Notes under the pieces: generated by a model
Databases searched by the model: none
Seen by the model: the letters and a program-made list of their open reading frames with translations, nothing else
What the model was told of the DNA's origin: nothing
In this document: positions 35,801 to 61,393 of the stretch, in pieces
How positions within the stretch are numbered: the stretch's first letter is position 1
Layout: every line of letters starts with the position of its first letter
Program-made: the position numbers and the translations under genes
Origin: Aristolochia californica
Taxonomy: Eukaryota > Streptophyta > Magnoliopsida > Piperales > Aristolochiaceae
DNA: 64,000 nt
Direction of reading: 5' to 3'
NCBI GenBank assembly: GCA_029961685.1
Contig: JARWKL010000016.1
Span: 4,403,207 to 4,467,206 of the forward strand

Positions 35801-37877
35801 TCACCTTTGACATTGTGTTTTAACTTTCCCACTTAAATGTGTGATGCTTTTACTTATTTGGCCCCATGGACTCTGCAGTTTCCCCTTTTGTCCAAGAGTG
35901 CCCGACTCCAAAAGTTGGTTGCAACCACTGGTGAAGAAAATGATGATGAAATCCACGTTCCTGACATCCCTGGTGGGCCCCATGCTTTTGAAATCTGTGC
36001 CAAGTTTTGCTATGGCATGACTGTTACTCTCAATGCTTACAATGTGGTTGCAGCTCGATGTGCTGCCGAGTACTTGGAAATGAATGAGTCTGTGGAGAAA
36101 GGAAACCTTATTTTCAAGATTGAAGTTTTCCTCAATTCAAGTGTATTGCGAAGTTGGAAAGACTCAATTATAGTTCTCCAGACTACAAAATCCCTTCTAC
36201 GATGGTGTGAGGACTTGAAGATAATTGGCCGTTGTATTGAATCTATAGCTTCCAAGGCCTCCATAGATACGTTAAAGGTTCAGTGGTCCTACACTTACAA
36301 CCGGAAAAAGCTTCCATCTGAGAATGGAGCTGAACAGTGGAATGGCGTACGGAAGCAGCAAACAGTGCCTAAAGATTGGTGGGTTGAGGACTTGAGTGAG
36401 CTAGAAATTGACTTCTATAAACGGGTAATAATGACCATCAAAACCAAGGGGTTGATTCCCAGTGAAGTTGTTGGAGAATCATTGAAAGCATATGCTTTTA
36501 GAAGGGTCCCAGGCTTTAGTGAAGGAACGATTCCGGGTGGTGACATAGCAAAATATAGGTCACTTATTGAGACACTTATATGGTTATTGCCAAGTGAAAA
36601 AGGTTGTGTTTCATGTAGTTTCTTGTTCAAATTATTGAAAGCAGCAAGCCTGTTGGATTCTGGTGAAATGACTAAAAGGGTACTGGTGAAAAGAATAGGT
36701 CAACAGTTGGAAGAAGCATCTGTCAAGGATCTTCTGATTCCAGCTCCATCAGGAGAGGATGCCATTTATGATGTTGATTTGGTGCAAAATATAGTAGAGG
36801 AATTTCTCGTGCAAGAACAGAATGTGAGGACTAGTTTACCTGTGGTGGGAGATGTGGAGGAGATTAGAAGTCCCTCTTTTGTTTCTGGAGCTTCGAAGCT
36901 GGCAGTGGCAAAATTGGTGGATGGCTACCTGGCAGAGATTGCAAGGGACCCAAATCTCCCTGTATCCAAGTTTATTGATTTGGCAGAGATGGTATCAAGC
37001 GATTCTAGGCCGGTTCATGATGGGCTTTATCGTGCAATTGACATGTATCTTAAGGTAAACTCACTGATTTTAATTCTCAACCTGAGCATTTATTTTGTGC
37101 ATTAATTGTGCACCATAAAGTGAAAGTCTGCACCTTTATTGGGGACCTATAGTCTGTGCTGCCAGAGGTGATGTTTGGTAGACCTAAACTAGTTCTTGAT
37201 GGATTGTCTCTGGTTTATTATTTCATTGAGACCCTTAATGTCTTACTTAGTATGATTCTGGGGGGCATACACTTTTTGGAAGTTAAACTCTGTCAACTTC
37301 TCACTTTGTATCTCTTACTTGTCTTTGTCAGGAGCACCCGGGGTTAGGTAAGACGGAGAAGAAGAAAATATGCCGGCTAATGGACTGTAAGAAACTCTCA
37401 ATGGATGCGTGCATGCACGCAGCACAAAATGAGAGATTACCCCTCAGGGTGGTTGTCCAGGTCCTCTTCTTCGAACAGGTAAGAGCTGCGACTACATCTG
37501 GTGCTAGGGTGCCTGACATCCCCAGTAACATAAGAGCCCTGCTTCCTCACGAGAATGGTGGATCTCATGGCAGCTCCAGATCAGCAACTACTAACACCGA
37601 TGAGGACTGGGATGGTTCCAATATGGTTGAGCCCCTCAAGGGTGTCCTTACGTCCATGAGGTTGAGTGAGATTAGTGACAAAAGCGAGAAAGGAAGCAAA
37701 TCCAAGGGAGGAATCTTCAAACCTAAGAAAATATTGAACAAGATATGGTCAAACAAAGGGAGCCAGCAAGGTGAGAACAGCAGCTCCGATACCTCGAAAA
37801 GCCCAGGGTCTGGCTCAGTCAACCCAGATGAGATCAAGTCAACTCCTTCAAGAAACAGGAGACACTCAGTCTCTTAG
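32885..37877 (+). CDS. BTB/POZ-NPH3 domain protein of the NPY group, complete
   Basis: A member of the NPH3/RPT2-like (NRL) family, closest in look to NAKED PINS IN YUC (NPY) proteins, which act with AGC kinases in auxin-dependent organ formation and PIN polarity at the plasma membrane. Exons: 32885-32946, 34435-34504, 35879-37054, 37332-37877; junctions are GT-AG and in phase, giving 617 residues. The N-terminus [13 protein letters not shown] is the typical NPY start. The BTB region (about 28-98) includes [17 protein letters not shown] and [12 protein letters not shown]. The NPH3 domain starts near residue 210 ([18 protein letters not shown]) and ends in the last exon with [15 protein letters not shown] and [18 protein letters not shown]. 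The tail is Ser/Lys-rich and ends RRHSVS, like the 14-3-3-binding C-terminus of NPH3. Family is certain; which NPY orthologue is not. Confidence 0.93.
34722..34762. repeat. Perfect 17-bp hairpin in NPY intron 2
   Basis: AATTTACAGAATCAGAT at 34722-34738 is followed, after a 7-base loop, by its exact reverse complement at 34746-34762. It lies in the 1.37-kb intron 34505-35878. No flanking target duplication or extended pairing was seen, so it is recorded simply as a palindrome. Confidence 0.8.
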
Positions 37878-38871
37878 ATAGATGTTACTAAAGTGGTGAA
37901 GGGAAGAAGGTAATTAGAGCTTCTGACATCATTTTGGTTAACATGGAAGAAAGCAAACAGGAAGCAGTAAGTTAAAGCATCTTTTGGGCATCATAGTTGC
38001 TGGTGAAGTGAGGGAATGAACCATCTTTGCCACTTACAAACAAGGTAAGAGAAGTTCTCTTCTTTTTGGGTTTAATATCTGATACCCAGTTTTGCCTGTA
38101 CCATAAAAAGAAACGGAAATGCCACATCTCTGTTGTAGCTTTTTTGTTACTTTTTTAGCAGTATGCAGGAAGGGTAAATGTTGTTTTTCGTTTTTTCCTG
38201 CCTTATTGAAGGGAAGTTACCACCTCTTTGGATCTTATATAGCAGTGGCATTTCTTTCCCTCATATACTCCTTTTCTCAGACAAAGCTACCTGGCTAAAT
38301 CTTGAGGTAAGCCTCAAGAGTCGTTGGTTTCCTGTGCAGCTTCAAATCCGTTTTGAATCCATCCAATGAAGTCACCATCCTTTGCCGCTTTTCCATGAAA
38401 CAATATATCTTGGACCTTTCGGCTGCCCCCCATGCGAAGGTCCGATTTCACGTACTGTGTTAATTAGATTCTATAATTTAATATTAATTACCCTTAATCT
38501 AAGAGTTATCTATCCCAATATAAAATCATTAGTAAGCTCTTATGCTAATTGATACGTAAATAAGAGGATAATTTTTATAAAATTATAAATAAAATAAAAT
38601 AAATAATAGTAAAAAATAAAAAAAATATAGTAAGCTCCATCGATATGCCTTACGGGTTTCAGATTTCTTGTAAGCGCGGATTGTTCAAATTACTTACCAA
38701 ATCTAATCACAAACGCACTCCAATAGTTTGAAAAAGAAAAACTGAAATTGAGGATCGAAAATGGTAACTTTCTATGCTAAAGCAAGTAGACTCATGTTTC
38801 TATTCGACGTCTCCTTCTTCATCAACGATTGTAATTCTAATTTCGACGCCTAATCTAAATTCCAAGCTTCG
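37878..38871. other. NPY 3' UTR and promoter of the HMG-box gene
   Basis: The first part (to roughly 38.4 kb) is probably NPY 3' UTR. An AT-rich stretch at about 38510-38630, with repeated AATAAA/TAAAAT text, follows. Sequence just before 38872 is mixed and would serve as promoter for the small downstream gene. No other coding signal was seen. Confidence 0.5.
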
Positions 38872-39396
38872 ATGCTTCACAGCGTCGGTTGTGAAATTGT
38901 AAGCAAAGCCAGGATTTCCTCAGACGAGTCGATGATGTTGACGAAAGACGGCGTCGTTCCCAGAGTCTCCAGAAACAGAAAAATCACCGTTTCCTCTGGC
39001 TTCGTGACGTTCTTCAAGATCGAAAGCGTGATACTACGGCAAATTTATCCGGGGATGTCCGAGTCGGCGATCGCGCTTGGAGAGCGGTGGGAAAATATGA
39101 CCGACGCGGAGAAAGGCCCGTACGTGGAAATGGCTTCAGCAGATGATCGGAGACGAGAGCCGGAAGTCATGGACAGTTGCAGGAAGGCTTCAGAAGATGT
39201 GGTGGTTGAGAAGGAGGTCCCGAGCACTACTAGGACGGCTTTCTTGATTTTCTCGAGCTTGGAAGGAGAGAAGTTGCTTGAGAGCCATCGAGGAATGTCT
39301 GGGCTGGAGATTGCTGTTACACAGAAGTGGGCAAGTATCAGTGATGAGGAGAAAAAGCTTTACGAGTGGATGGCTCAGATGGACGGCAGTTTTTGA
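38872..39396 (+). CDS. Small protein with two divergent HMG boxes, intronless
   Basis: A 174-residue open frame with two HMG-box-like segments. Box 1 (about 42-95) contains SGFVTFFK, then ALGERWENMTDAEKGPYVEMA. Box 2 (about 120-171) contains RTAFLIFSSLEG, then AVTQKWASISDEEKKLYEWMAQ. Both keep the core pattern: an aromatic-rich helix 1 start, G.(R/K)W, a (S/T).(D/E)EK turn, and Y...A. HMG boxes bind and bend DNA in chromatin. The protein lacks the long basic and acidic flanks of standard plant HMGB proteins and the third box of 3xHMG proteins. It is densely coding compared with its surroundings, and an AATAAA lies 117 nt after the stop (39513-39518). The ATG chosen is the first in frame; no orthologue is recognised. 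It could be a lineage-specific HMG gene or a retrocopy. Confidence 0.68.
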   Translation: MLHSVGCEIVSKARISSDESMMLTKDGVVPRVSRNRKITVSSGFVTFFKIESVILRQIYPGMSESAIALGERWENMTDAEKGPYVEMASADDRRREPEVMDSCRKASEDVVVEKEVPSTTRTAFLIFSSLEGEKLLESHRGMSGLEIAVTQKWASISDEEKKLYEWMAQMDGSF

Positions 39397-39512
39397 TATT
39401 TGAGTCGAAATTACTTTTGCTTTTTTATTTTTCTTCACGAGATTCTTTTGTTTTTCCAAACTGAGATCCAAAAAGGAATTCAAACCTGTAACTTTCTGTA
39501 ATGAACGGTGTC

Positions 39513-39518
39513 AATAAA
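39513..39518 (+). terminator. Candidate polyadenylation signal of the HMG-box gene
   Basis: AATAAA lies 117 nt downstream of the HMG-box gene stop and about 425 bp before the next start codon. Position and T-rich surroundings fit a 3' end signal. Confidence 0.45.
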
Positions 39519-39943
39519 TTGTTTGATTTTTTTTATTCAGTTTTGATTGTTTAATATTCTGATATGGCCGGATCTGTTCTTACTCTCCCGAAATTCGGAT
39601 CTGATTCATGTATCCAAATCGGGTGGGAGTCCAAGGCTAGAACCACCCTGTTCTTCGGTGACTCGTTATTTTACTCGGTGAGCCAACTCATTTGTGAGAT
39701 TGGGTCCTCCGGTAGGATTCAAATTTGCTACCGAACGGACATAAAGCGCATGGATAGTGTGTCGCCTTCAAGCGGTCCCACCTGTGCTCATTTCCTGCAG
39801 TTTGTTTCTGCGCACAGGCTAAAAGTCGAAAGAGAAGCGTAATCGAATTTCTCTGGAGAAGAGAGAGAGAGCGTATGTTGGTGGAAAAAGGCGGATGAAA
39901 TTTTGATACGTGCGATGATTGACGGAACGGAGACCCCTCTTTA
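39519..39943 (+). promoter_or_regulatory. CK2 alpha promoter and 5' UTR
   Basis: A compact 0.43-kb region between the HMG-box gene's 3' signal and the CK2 alpha ATG. A GAGAGAGAG run lies near 39859. A stop codon (TAA) directly abuts the ATG, so the frame cannot extend further 5'. The open frame at 39564-39842 has no recognised domain and is not called. Confidence 0.45.
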
Positions 39944-54586
<14,643 letters not shown>

Positions 54587-55440
54587 CTAAAATCAAGCAT
54601 TGTTCTTGAAGAACAACATTGATGTTTACTGGTTGAAAACACAGGGGTCTAATTTGATTTATATGTTTTGGGTTCTTTTTTTGGCCATAAATGATTCGGG
54701 CTTTGTTTTATCTGAAAATAGGTTTTAAGGTAGCCTTGATTTTTAGTCCTTTGGATTTAATTTTCTTCTGAGTCAATCTACTTCCATCAATGTAAGCAAG
54801 AATTTGGTGTAGTGATTTTTTTAGCTACTTTTTAGATGTGCAGAAGTCTGAGATTGCCTGATATGGACTCATATCTCTGGTTTAACCGCCCAAAAACTCT
54901 TTTTCGAGTATAAACATCTGTTAGAAAATACATCTATGAGTATTTTGATCATTTTATTTTTCAGAGGTATTTTGGTCATTTTATTACTTCAGTTGTTAAT
55001 TTTCTTTATGTAAATCATGTTCGGCTTGTTAAATTATAGCAGTGGGTAAATTTTGATAATTTATAATTTAAAACACCTATTTAAGTTTTGGAATTCGTGC
55101 AAAAGTTAATTTTTTTTTTTTTTTATTCCTGCTGTAACCTTAGGGCTACTTACATTTATGAATCATTTAGGATTTTTTATACTTTTATTGCCCTAAATGG
55201 GTTTTTTGACAACTGTGTCACCCAACTCCTTGGATATCTATATCATCACCTAATTGTTTGACATCAGTCCTAATTGTTATCGCTTTTGCATGATAATTGT
55301 TGGTTATTAGATTGTTGAAGTGTGTTTATCTTGTTTTTGTGTCATAACCCTAATTTTGTGAGTGGGGTCCACCTTAGTGATAAATCTGAAAATTGTCCGG
55401 AAGCTTTAATTGGTTATTTTGTGATCAAATATCACTATTA

Positions 55441-56070
55441 TGGTTGAGACAATAGAAGTTTATACCTCGGGTCCTAATTATCTTAATTGGACTAAATATG
55501 TTAAAATACCTCTTAAGGGTAGAAAGAAATTGATATTTATTTGAGATAATCCTCTAGTGCCTCCAAATAATGATTGGGAAATAGAGGATAATAAGGTTAT
55601 GACCTAGATTATCAATATTATTGATTCTACTACTAGAAATCAGCTAATGAAATGTGAGATAACAAATGCAATGTAGCAGTTTCTAGAATTTTTACTACTA
55701 ATAGAAATCAGGTAATAAATTGTGAGATAACAAAGGCAATGTAACAATTTCTAGAATCTTTATACATAAGGGAGAGTAATTTTTCTAGAATTTATCAGTT
55801 GTATATAGACTTTTTGGGTTGAAAAGAAATTGAATTGTTGCAGAATAATGAAAGTCGTTGCTATGATTCCAATACTAAATCAGGTAAAGGTAGAAGACAT
55901 GTTCATTGTGGCAGAAATAATTATTATTCTGATAGATTTTGGGTTAAGTTTGGGAAGCTTGCATGGGTTAATTTTACTAACTCTTGATATTGGAAGTGGG
56001 AGTTTAGATTCTTCTATGTCGGTTACATCGGGTGCAGATGAGATGGAGCAATTGATACAACAACAGTAGT
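55441..56070 (+). pseudogene. Copia gag relic
   Basis: From an ATG at 55441 the plus strand reads TSGPNYLNWTKYVKIPLKG, PPNNDWEIEDNKVMT and STTRNQLMKC, the arrangement seen in copia-type gag proteins (N-Y-x-x-W; W-E-x-x-D; T-R-x). Several in-frame stops interrupt it. Further on, another frame gives a decayed zinc-knuckle-like segment (HCGRNNYYSDRFWVKFGK). The rest of the element is not recognisable, and an internal repeat of GAAATCAG..TAAT text near 55640-55740 suggests slippage. It is a truncated, dead copy. Confidence 0.6.
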
Positions 56071-56616
56071 AGATTGCTCAATGAATGGCCCATGTCTCTG
56101 TTGCTTCAACGTCAGTATTTGTAGCTCATGCGTCCATCTTAATTCTTAGTTTTACCTGTGTGGACTAAGATATGACAGTTTATCATATTCACTCATAAAC
56201 ATACAAGATATCTTGTTATTATTTTCTGATTTAAAAGAATCCCCGTGTCAACCTCATTTTCATGGAATAGATACTGCTTCCTTTTCGTCTCCTCACGAAT
56301 AGCCTAAAAACCTCTGTACTTTAAAGGCAAACTACTTTTAACACGGAAAACTAAAATCAGCAAGTGTGTTTAAGATAGTATCCAAATCAGAACAAAAGCA
56401 TCTGGGTATAACATCTTATATTTGATAGTGAGAAGGATGACTTTTCTGGGAAATCACTTCACAACTGTTTCCTTATTTTTTTTTTTTTTTTTAAACCTTC
56501 TCGAGGTTCCTCATCATCTCTTTAAATATTGTTAAATTGGGTCGGAAATCCACTAATCCATTTAAGACTATTTCTTAACAAATATTTTTTACACAGTAAC
56601 CGGGATAAAACGAAAG

Positions 56617-56991
56617 TATTGAAACTAGTTATACTAAAACCTTGAAGCAATAGTGAAGACACAACATGAATATAAGAGAGATCGACCCGGTCGATATTAA
56701 ATTTTCAACACTCCCCCATATGTTGCCATTTGTGGCTCGTGGAAATAGGTAGGAGCGAGACTCGAACTCGGGATTAACCTTACTCTGATACTATATTGAA
56801 ACCAGTTGCACTAAAACTTCGAGGCTATAATAAAGATACAACATGAATATAAGACGGATCGGCCCGACCGATATTAAATTTGACTCGTGAAAACAGGTGG
56901 AAACGAGACTCAAACAGGTGGAAACGGACGTTGCTCTTAGCGCAATATGAATATAAGAGAAATTAACCCGATCGATATTAAATTCTCAACA
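56617..56991 (-). mobile_element. TRIM element with three LTRs and two internal domains
   Basis: A miniature LTR retrotransposon array of only 375 bp flanked by a perfect 5-bp duplication GAAAG (56612-56616 and 56992-56996). LTR copies: A 56617-56710, B from 56793 to about 56881 (end decayed), and C, partial, about 56932-56991. All share ATGAATATAAGA and a CGATATTAAAT core, and A and C end TCAACA. Between A and B lies a CCCCC tract (purine tract in element sense) and, 70 bp on, TACTCTGATACTATA. Read on the minus strand this is a TAGTATCAGAGTA primer site of the initiator-methionine-tRNA type. Between B and C is a second, diverged copy of the same internal segment. No coding capacity, as for TRIMs. 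Confidence 0.75.
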
Positions 56992-58228
56992 GAAAGCGAA
57001 ATAATGTGTAGCTCTAAAGCTTTTAAGGAACCAACGACCACTCTCTTCTTGTCAGCCATCGATTCCTCGCTAAGTTTCAGCTGGAACCGTTAAGATCGGG
57101 GCAGAAACCCGTTAAGTCAGGTCTGAGAACTTTTATCCCCATTTATACAACCGGCGGACGGTTCAGAAGCACAACTACTCTGCAAAAGCAGTCTGTGGCA
57201 TTAAAATCATGCAAAGGAATACGAACCGTCTCTTTAACGTGCACATCTGGGTTGGATCTGAAACTCTGCAACGAAGTCGGCAGAAGTGGTTGAGAGGCGG
57301 TTTCGCACTTCTTTCGCGGCAGCGGCCATGGCGATCCCCCGACTTTACGAAGTGGACAGTGGGGATTGGAGATCGAGAAGAGCAAATTTCTTTCACGTTT
57401 GGAAGCGCGACAGCGGGAAACACGTCGGCCCCTCCACTCGAGAGGCCGCACCCAAAAAGAGACTTGAAAGTGTTCGGAGTCTCTCTGGTTTTTAACCTAG
57501 TTCATAACTATTTATCATTTTTTATTTATAAAATAAAATTAATAAATTAGTAATTTAAATAATGTTTATTTAAAAAATCAAGTTACATGTTGTGTAAACT
57601 AAAAAAATTATTTTCAAGTCCATAATTAATTTAAATTTATTATTTAATCTATTTTTAAAACTTTTAAATCTCCAAACTAAAAACGGGAGCATAAAAAACG
57701 TGGCGTCGTATGGGGCCCACGTAAATCGAAGGTAGATTTGAAAAATGATATTCCTCTATAATCGAACCCGGTCGATCCACCCCACTTGACCGACTAAATG
57801 ATGAGGCTTGTCGAAATCTGTCCCTATCCAATATTGAAAAAAACCGCAGAAATTCCCGGGAGAAATGGAGGGTGGGCCCGGCTCCTTTATTGCATCTTTC
57901 CCGCGGGGGATATACCAGTCTCTAGATCAAACTTTTTTTAAAGTTTCCATATTCCTGGTGGGGCCGGTCTCGATTGACCCTATGATGTTAATGGGCCCAC
58001 CGAAGACAAAAACAGACATAATCTTCTGTGAGAGGGGGCAAAAGGACACATATCCCATTTTTTCTCACTTTTCTTTCACGGGATATTCGACTTCTCGTTA
58101 GCGCCTATCGGCTTCTTTTCTTTCTCTACAAAACCGTTACAAAATCAGAAGAAAACCTAAAAATATCTTTTACAGTCATTTGTGGTGGGATCATATGTGA
58201 GTTAAGAGCCGTGGCTTCTTGCGAAGCT

Positions 58229-59457
58229 TTAGATCTCTCTGGGGTCCACGAAGATGGACGGCCCTGGAGGCGCTTTAGTCCAGTCGCCGAGGGAGCCGTC
58301 GCTGTAGTCCTCGGCCAGTCGCTTGATGCACCACAGATCCTCTGCGCACGATAGCTTCTTCCAGTGGGGGATGGCTAGCCTGAGCGGCTCGCAGCTGGCC
58401 ACCTCCGTCACCACCACGCTGCACCCGTGGTCCTTGGCCAGGTTATGCGCATGGCTGCAGAGGGCGCGCATCATCTCCACCTTGCGGGACCCAGACCCGG
58501 CCAGGCCGTACAGGAAGTGGAGCCCGAACGGGCGGAACACCTCCGGCACCGAGGGTACACGCAGCCACGGCAGCGCGCGGTCCACCAGCCTTGTCGTCTT
58601 CGCTAACCCCCGCTTCAACCATGACACCCCCCGTACCTCCAGCTTGAACACCTCTTTACTGTTCCATACGCTGAGCACCGCCCACGACTCCGGCGGCTTC
58701 TCCAGGAACCTGTCCGCTCCGACGAACGTCTCGCCCGCGTTCGCAGAGACCGCCAGGAACGTCCCCAGGCTCAGCTTGTTGTTCAGTACCGAGTCGATGT
58801 CGCGAGGGAAGAACTCCGTCGTGGCGAACCGCCGTCGATAAATAATCTCGGCGTCACGTAGGGATAGTTTGAAGACAGCCACCCGTTTGGAGACACTGAT
58901 GCGGTGAGCGTAAACGGGTTGGACTAAGAGAGATGGGGTCCTGAACTTCGTGTAACCGCACCGGTCGGTGAACAGTTTCACTGACGCTTCGTTGTCTTTC
59001 TCGGTCGCCATGTACGAGTACTCTGCTCCGTTCTGACGAAACCATGCCTCCATACGTGAAATCAGCTTCAATCCAATTCCCATTCGTCTATCAAATTCCA
59101 AGGACAAAAAATCAAGACCGGAAATTTCGAAACTGCAATCGCATTTTCGTAACTGGCAAAGTAGTTCGAATAAGAGCCGGAAATTGGTAGTGAATAGAAG
59201 ACTGAAGGAAAGAGCGGTTACCGATGAGAAGGAGAGACGCGGAGGCCAAGAATATAGGCGACCTTAGTGTAAACGGGAACAAGAACGTTGCTTTGGCTGC
59301 CGCTCTTCCCGTTTCGAGAGAGCTTTTTGCCGCATGTAACGATCTTTATGCAGCCTCGAATGAGGCCCACAATTTCTCTCTCTACGCCCATCTCTGCTAC
59401 CTGATAAAATAGGCGATATTATAAGAAACCGAAACTGATACTGTGCTCACGTTGAAA

Positions 59458-59504
<47 letters not shown>

Positions 59505-59721
59505 GGGAGTGTTCACAGTAAGAACTACGAAGAACAGACGAACATACCAGCATGAGATAAGCAGGAGAATGGCGGACCCTACAAATGGGGTCACCCATCA
59601 AATCTGTGAAGAGAGACATCTTTCCACTGGGACCAACTTCACACCGTCTCTCCAACGCCTCCACGCCGGAGCAGTCTCGCTCTGTGTCCAGCTCTCTCAC
59701 TACAGCGGTTCCTTCTTCCAT
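58229..59721 (-). CDS. HLS1: HOOKLESS1-like GNAT acetyltransferase, complete, 3 exons
   Basis: HLS1 is a nuclear acetyltransferase-like protein that controls differential growth in the apical hook downstream of ethylene, and also sugar and defence responses. Exons in gene order: 59548-59721, 59222-59400, 58229-59087; introns are short and GT-AG. The protein is 403 residues, the same length as Arabidopsis HLS1 as I recall it. Hallmarks: ERRCEVGPSGKMSLFTDLMGDPICRVRHSP in two halves (residues 25-54), acetyl-CoA loop VSPSHRRMGIGLKL (about 112-125), WFRQNGAEYSYMATEKDN, TTEFFPRDIDSVLNNKLSLGT, and C-terminal DLWCIKRLAEDYSDG and FVDPREI. Exon 3 is very GC-rich compared with its flanks. The start MEEGTAVVREL matches the family; the upstream in-frame extension to 59919 is non-conserved leader. 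HLS1 versus an HLH1/2 paralogue is not resolved. Confidence 0.93.
59460..59499. repeat. (GA)n microsatellite in HLS1-like intron 1
   Basis: About 19-20 uninterrupted GA units, i.e. (CT)n on the coding strand, within the 147-bp intron 59401-59547 and about 60 bp upstream of its acceptor. Confidence 0.95.
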
Positions 59722-61368
59722 CTCTTTCCACGATGCGAATAATCCAGTGGGAAACGATAACCAAGTTCTACGCGAGGAAAGTGAGGGGGATTGCCTATAA
59801 TCGAGAATCGGAGCCACAGGCTTTTTCGCAGGTGGCGGAAATCGCCTGAATAAATCACGTGTGGCTGAAGTAACACAGCCACAAGAACCTCTCTTTTCCC
59901 TCCAGATAAGAGAAAACAAAGAAAAAAAGAAAATATGCCCAAAGAGAAGCTGTAGCCAGCGAGAAAGAAAAAAATCCCTCTTCTTCGGGATCTATCTATC
60001 AATGAATCGTCCTTCCTCTCTCTTTCTTCTACTCCAGACGTGAGAACAGTGTAAACAAAAGGAAACTCTCCAGTTGCTACTCCTCTTTCTCGCTTTCTCC
60101 GTTTTTTCCGCTATTGAGGTTCGGTTGTGAGTAGATTATCATTGGAGGGTTAATGGCTTTAAATACCCACTCACCGGGTGCATTCTCTCTCTCTATAATC
60201 CTCCCATTTTTAACTTTATTTTTCTGCATCCTCTCTTCCTCGCTCTAGGCATAATAATCATCACGAAAAGGGCGCGGTGGGAAATGGCGGCTATGGCTGC
60301 GCAGTCTTGTGCCTCATTAATCATTTATTTATACGGACGGATCGTTGCCATCATGACCCCATCCTAATCATTATACAAACCCATCATACATCTCCCTTAA
60401 TAGGCAATTCATATCCATCATGTCGTCTCATTCCTCATCGCACTCTCTACACAAAGTTACAAACCCATACTGAGGCCTCACTCAAGTGGATGCTATGCGA
60501 CATACCATCCATGCCTACATGGATGCAGGGTGAGAATCGACATCTCCACTTCAGATTAACCGCCGCCCATCCGGCGAATCAGCTCCTTCCCTGTGGCATT
60601 CGGATCACGACACGTCGCGTAGAGTGGGCCCGGGACGATTTTATCAGAATCCCATTCATCCCAGCATTCCAAATGGATCGTACACACGGGCGACGCGGGA
60701 GTGGAAAGTTCGAGAGTTGGAAAGTTGAGATTAGGATCGGTTGCGAAAAGAAAAAAGTGTTTCGGATTTGGGGAGGGATAATGTAACGTTTTTCGTCGGG
60801 GCATGGGAAAGGTGGGATTTTTACATAAATCCAAGACACGAGAGGACAACAAACCGGTTTTGTCTTTATCACGGTTATGTGGCGGCCGATATGCGGGATA
60901 GCGGAAAGCGACACGTAGATGTGGATCTAACGCCCCGGGGTGTCACATGGGGAAGGGCCATCCGGTCCGTTGGTTCAGCTTGATCTCCACGATGGTCGTT
61001 CTCAAGATGATGGGTCTCATTCTGAATTTCTCATACGTGGCCGAAAACGAGGGAATGAAATTGATATTTTACTTTTGTAAGAAGGTGGCCCAATGGCCAT
61101 GATTGGTGCACCATCCAGAGGCGGACGTTAGACGATAACGCCAACTGCGCAAGTTAGTTTGTTTCGTTTCCTTTGTTTCATTAATGCAAAAGCATGCTGT
61201 AATCGTGGGAAAGAAACAGCTACTCCAGCTTGTAAAAGTTGTTTAGAAGCATGACATAAAAAGACGTTCGGGGCTTCACACCTACCTGAAAAAGAAGGCC
61301 ATTAAGGGTTTCACAAACATCTCATGATGGAACCAAGAATTAGGGTTGTTCACTGTGAAAATATGTAG

Positions 61369-61393
61369 AGAGAGAGAGAGAGAGAGAGAGAGG
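61369..61393. repeat. (GA)n microsatellite
   Basis: A run of about 12 GA units, in the intergenic region right of the HLS1-like gene. Confidence 0.9.

Larger units (their letters stand above)
54587..58228. other. Intergenic region between CK2 alpha and the HLS1-like gene
   Basis: The first few hundred bases are CK2 alpha 3' UTR. The region then holds a copia gag relic (55441-56070), a TRIM element (56617-56991) and mixed sequence at 57.0-58.2 kb. Near 57.2-57.5 kb there are overlapping ORFs on both strands in GC-richer DNA, without recognisable domains. About 57.5-57.7 kb is AT-rich. The right end includes the 3' UTR of the minus-strand HLS1-like gene. The CK2 and HLS1-like genes are convergent. 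Confidence 0.5.

Noticed and set aside
57143..57550. ORFs of about 100 residues on both strands
   Set aside because: Mutually overlapping frames in GC-richer DNA with no domain; treated as chance ORFs.
59722..59919. In-frame N-terminal extension of the HLS1-like protein
   Set aside because: The sequence is unlike the family, whose N-terminus matches the start at 59721; the extension is most likely 5' UTR.
60277..60786. 169-residue plus-strand ORF
   Set aside because: No recognised domain or biased coding pattern, no splice or promoter context, and overlapping ORFs of similar length on the other strand.
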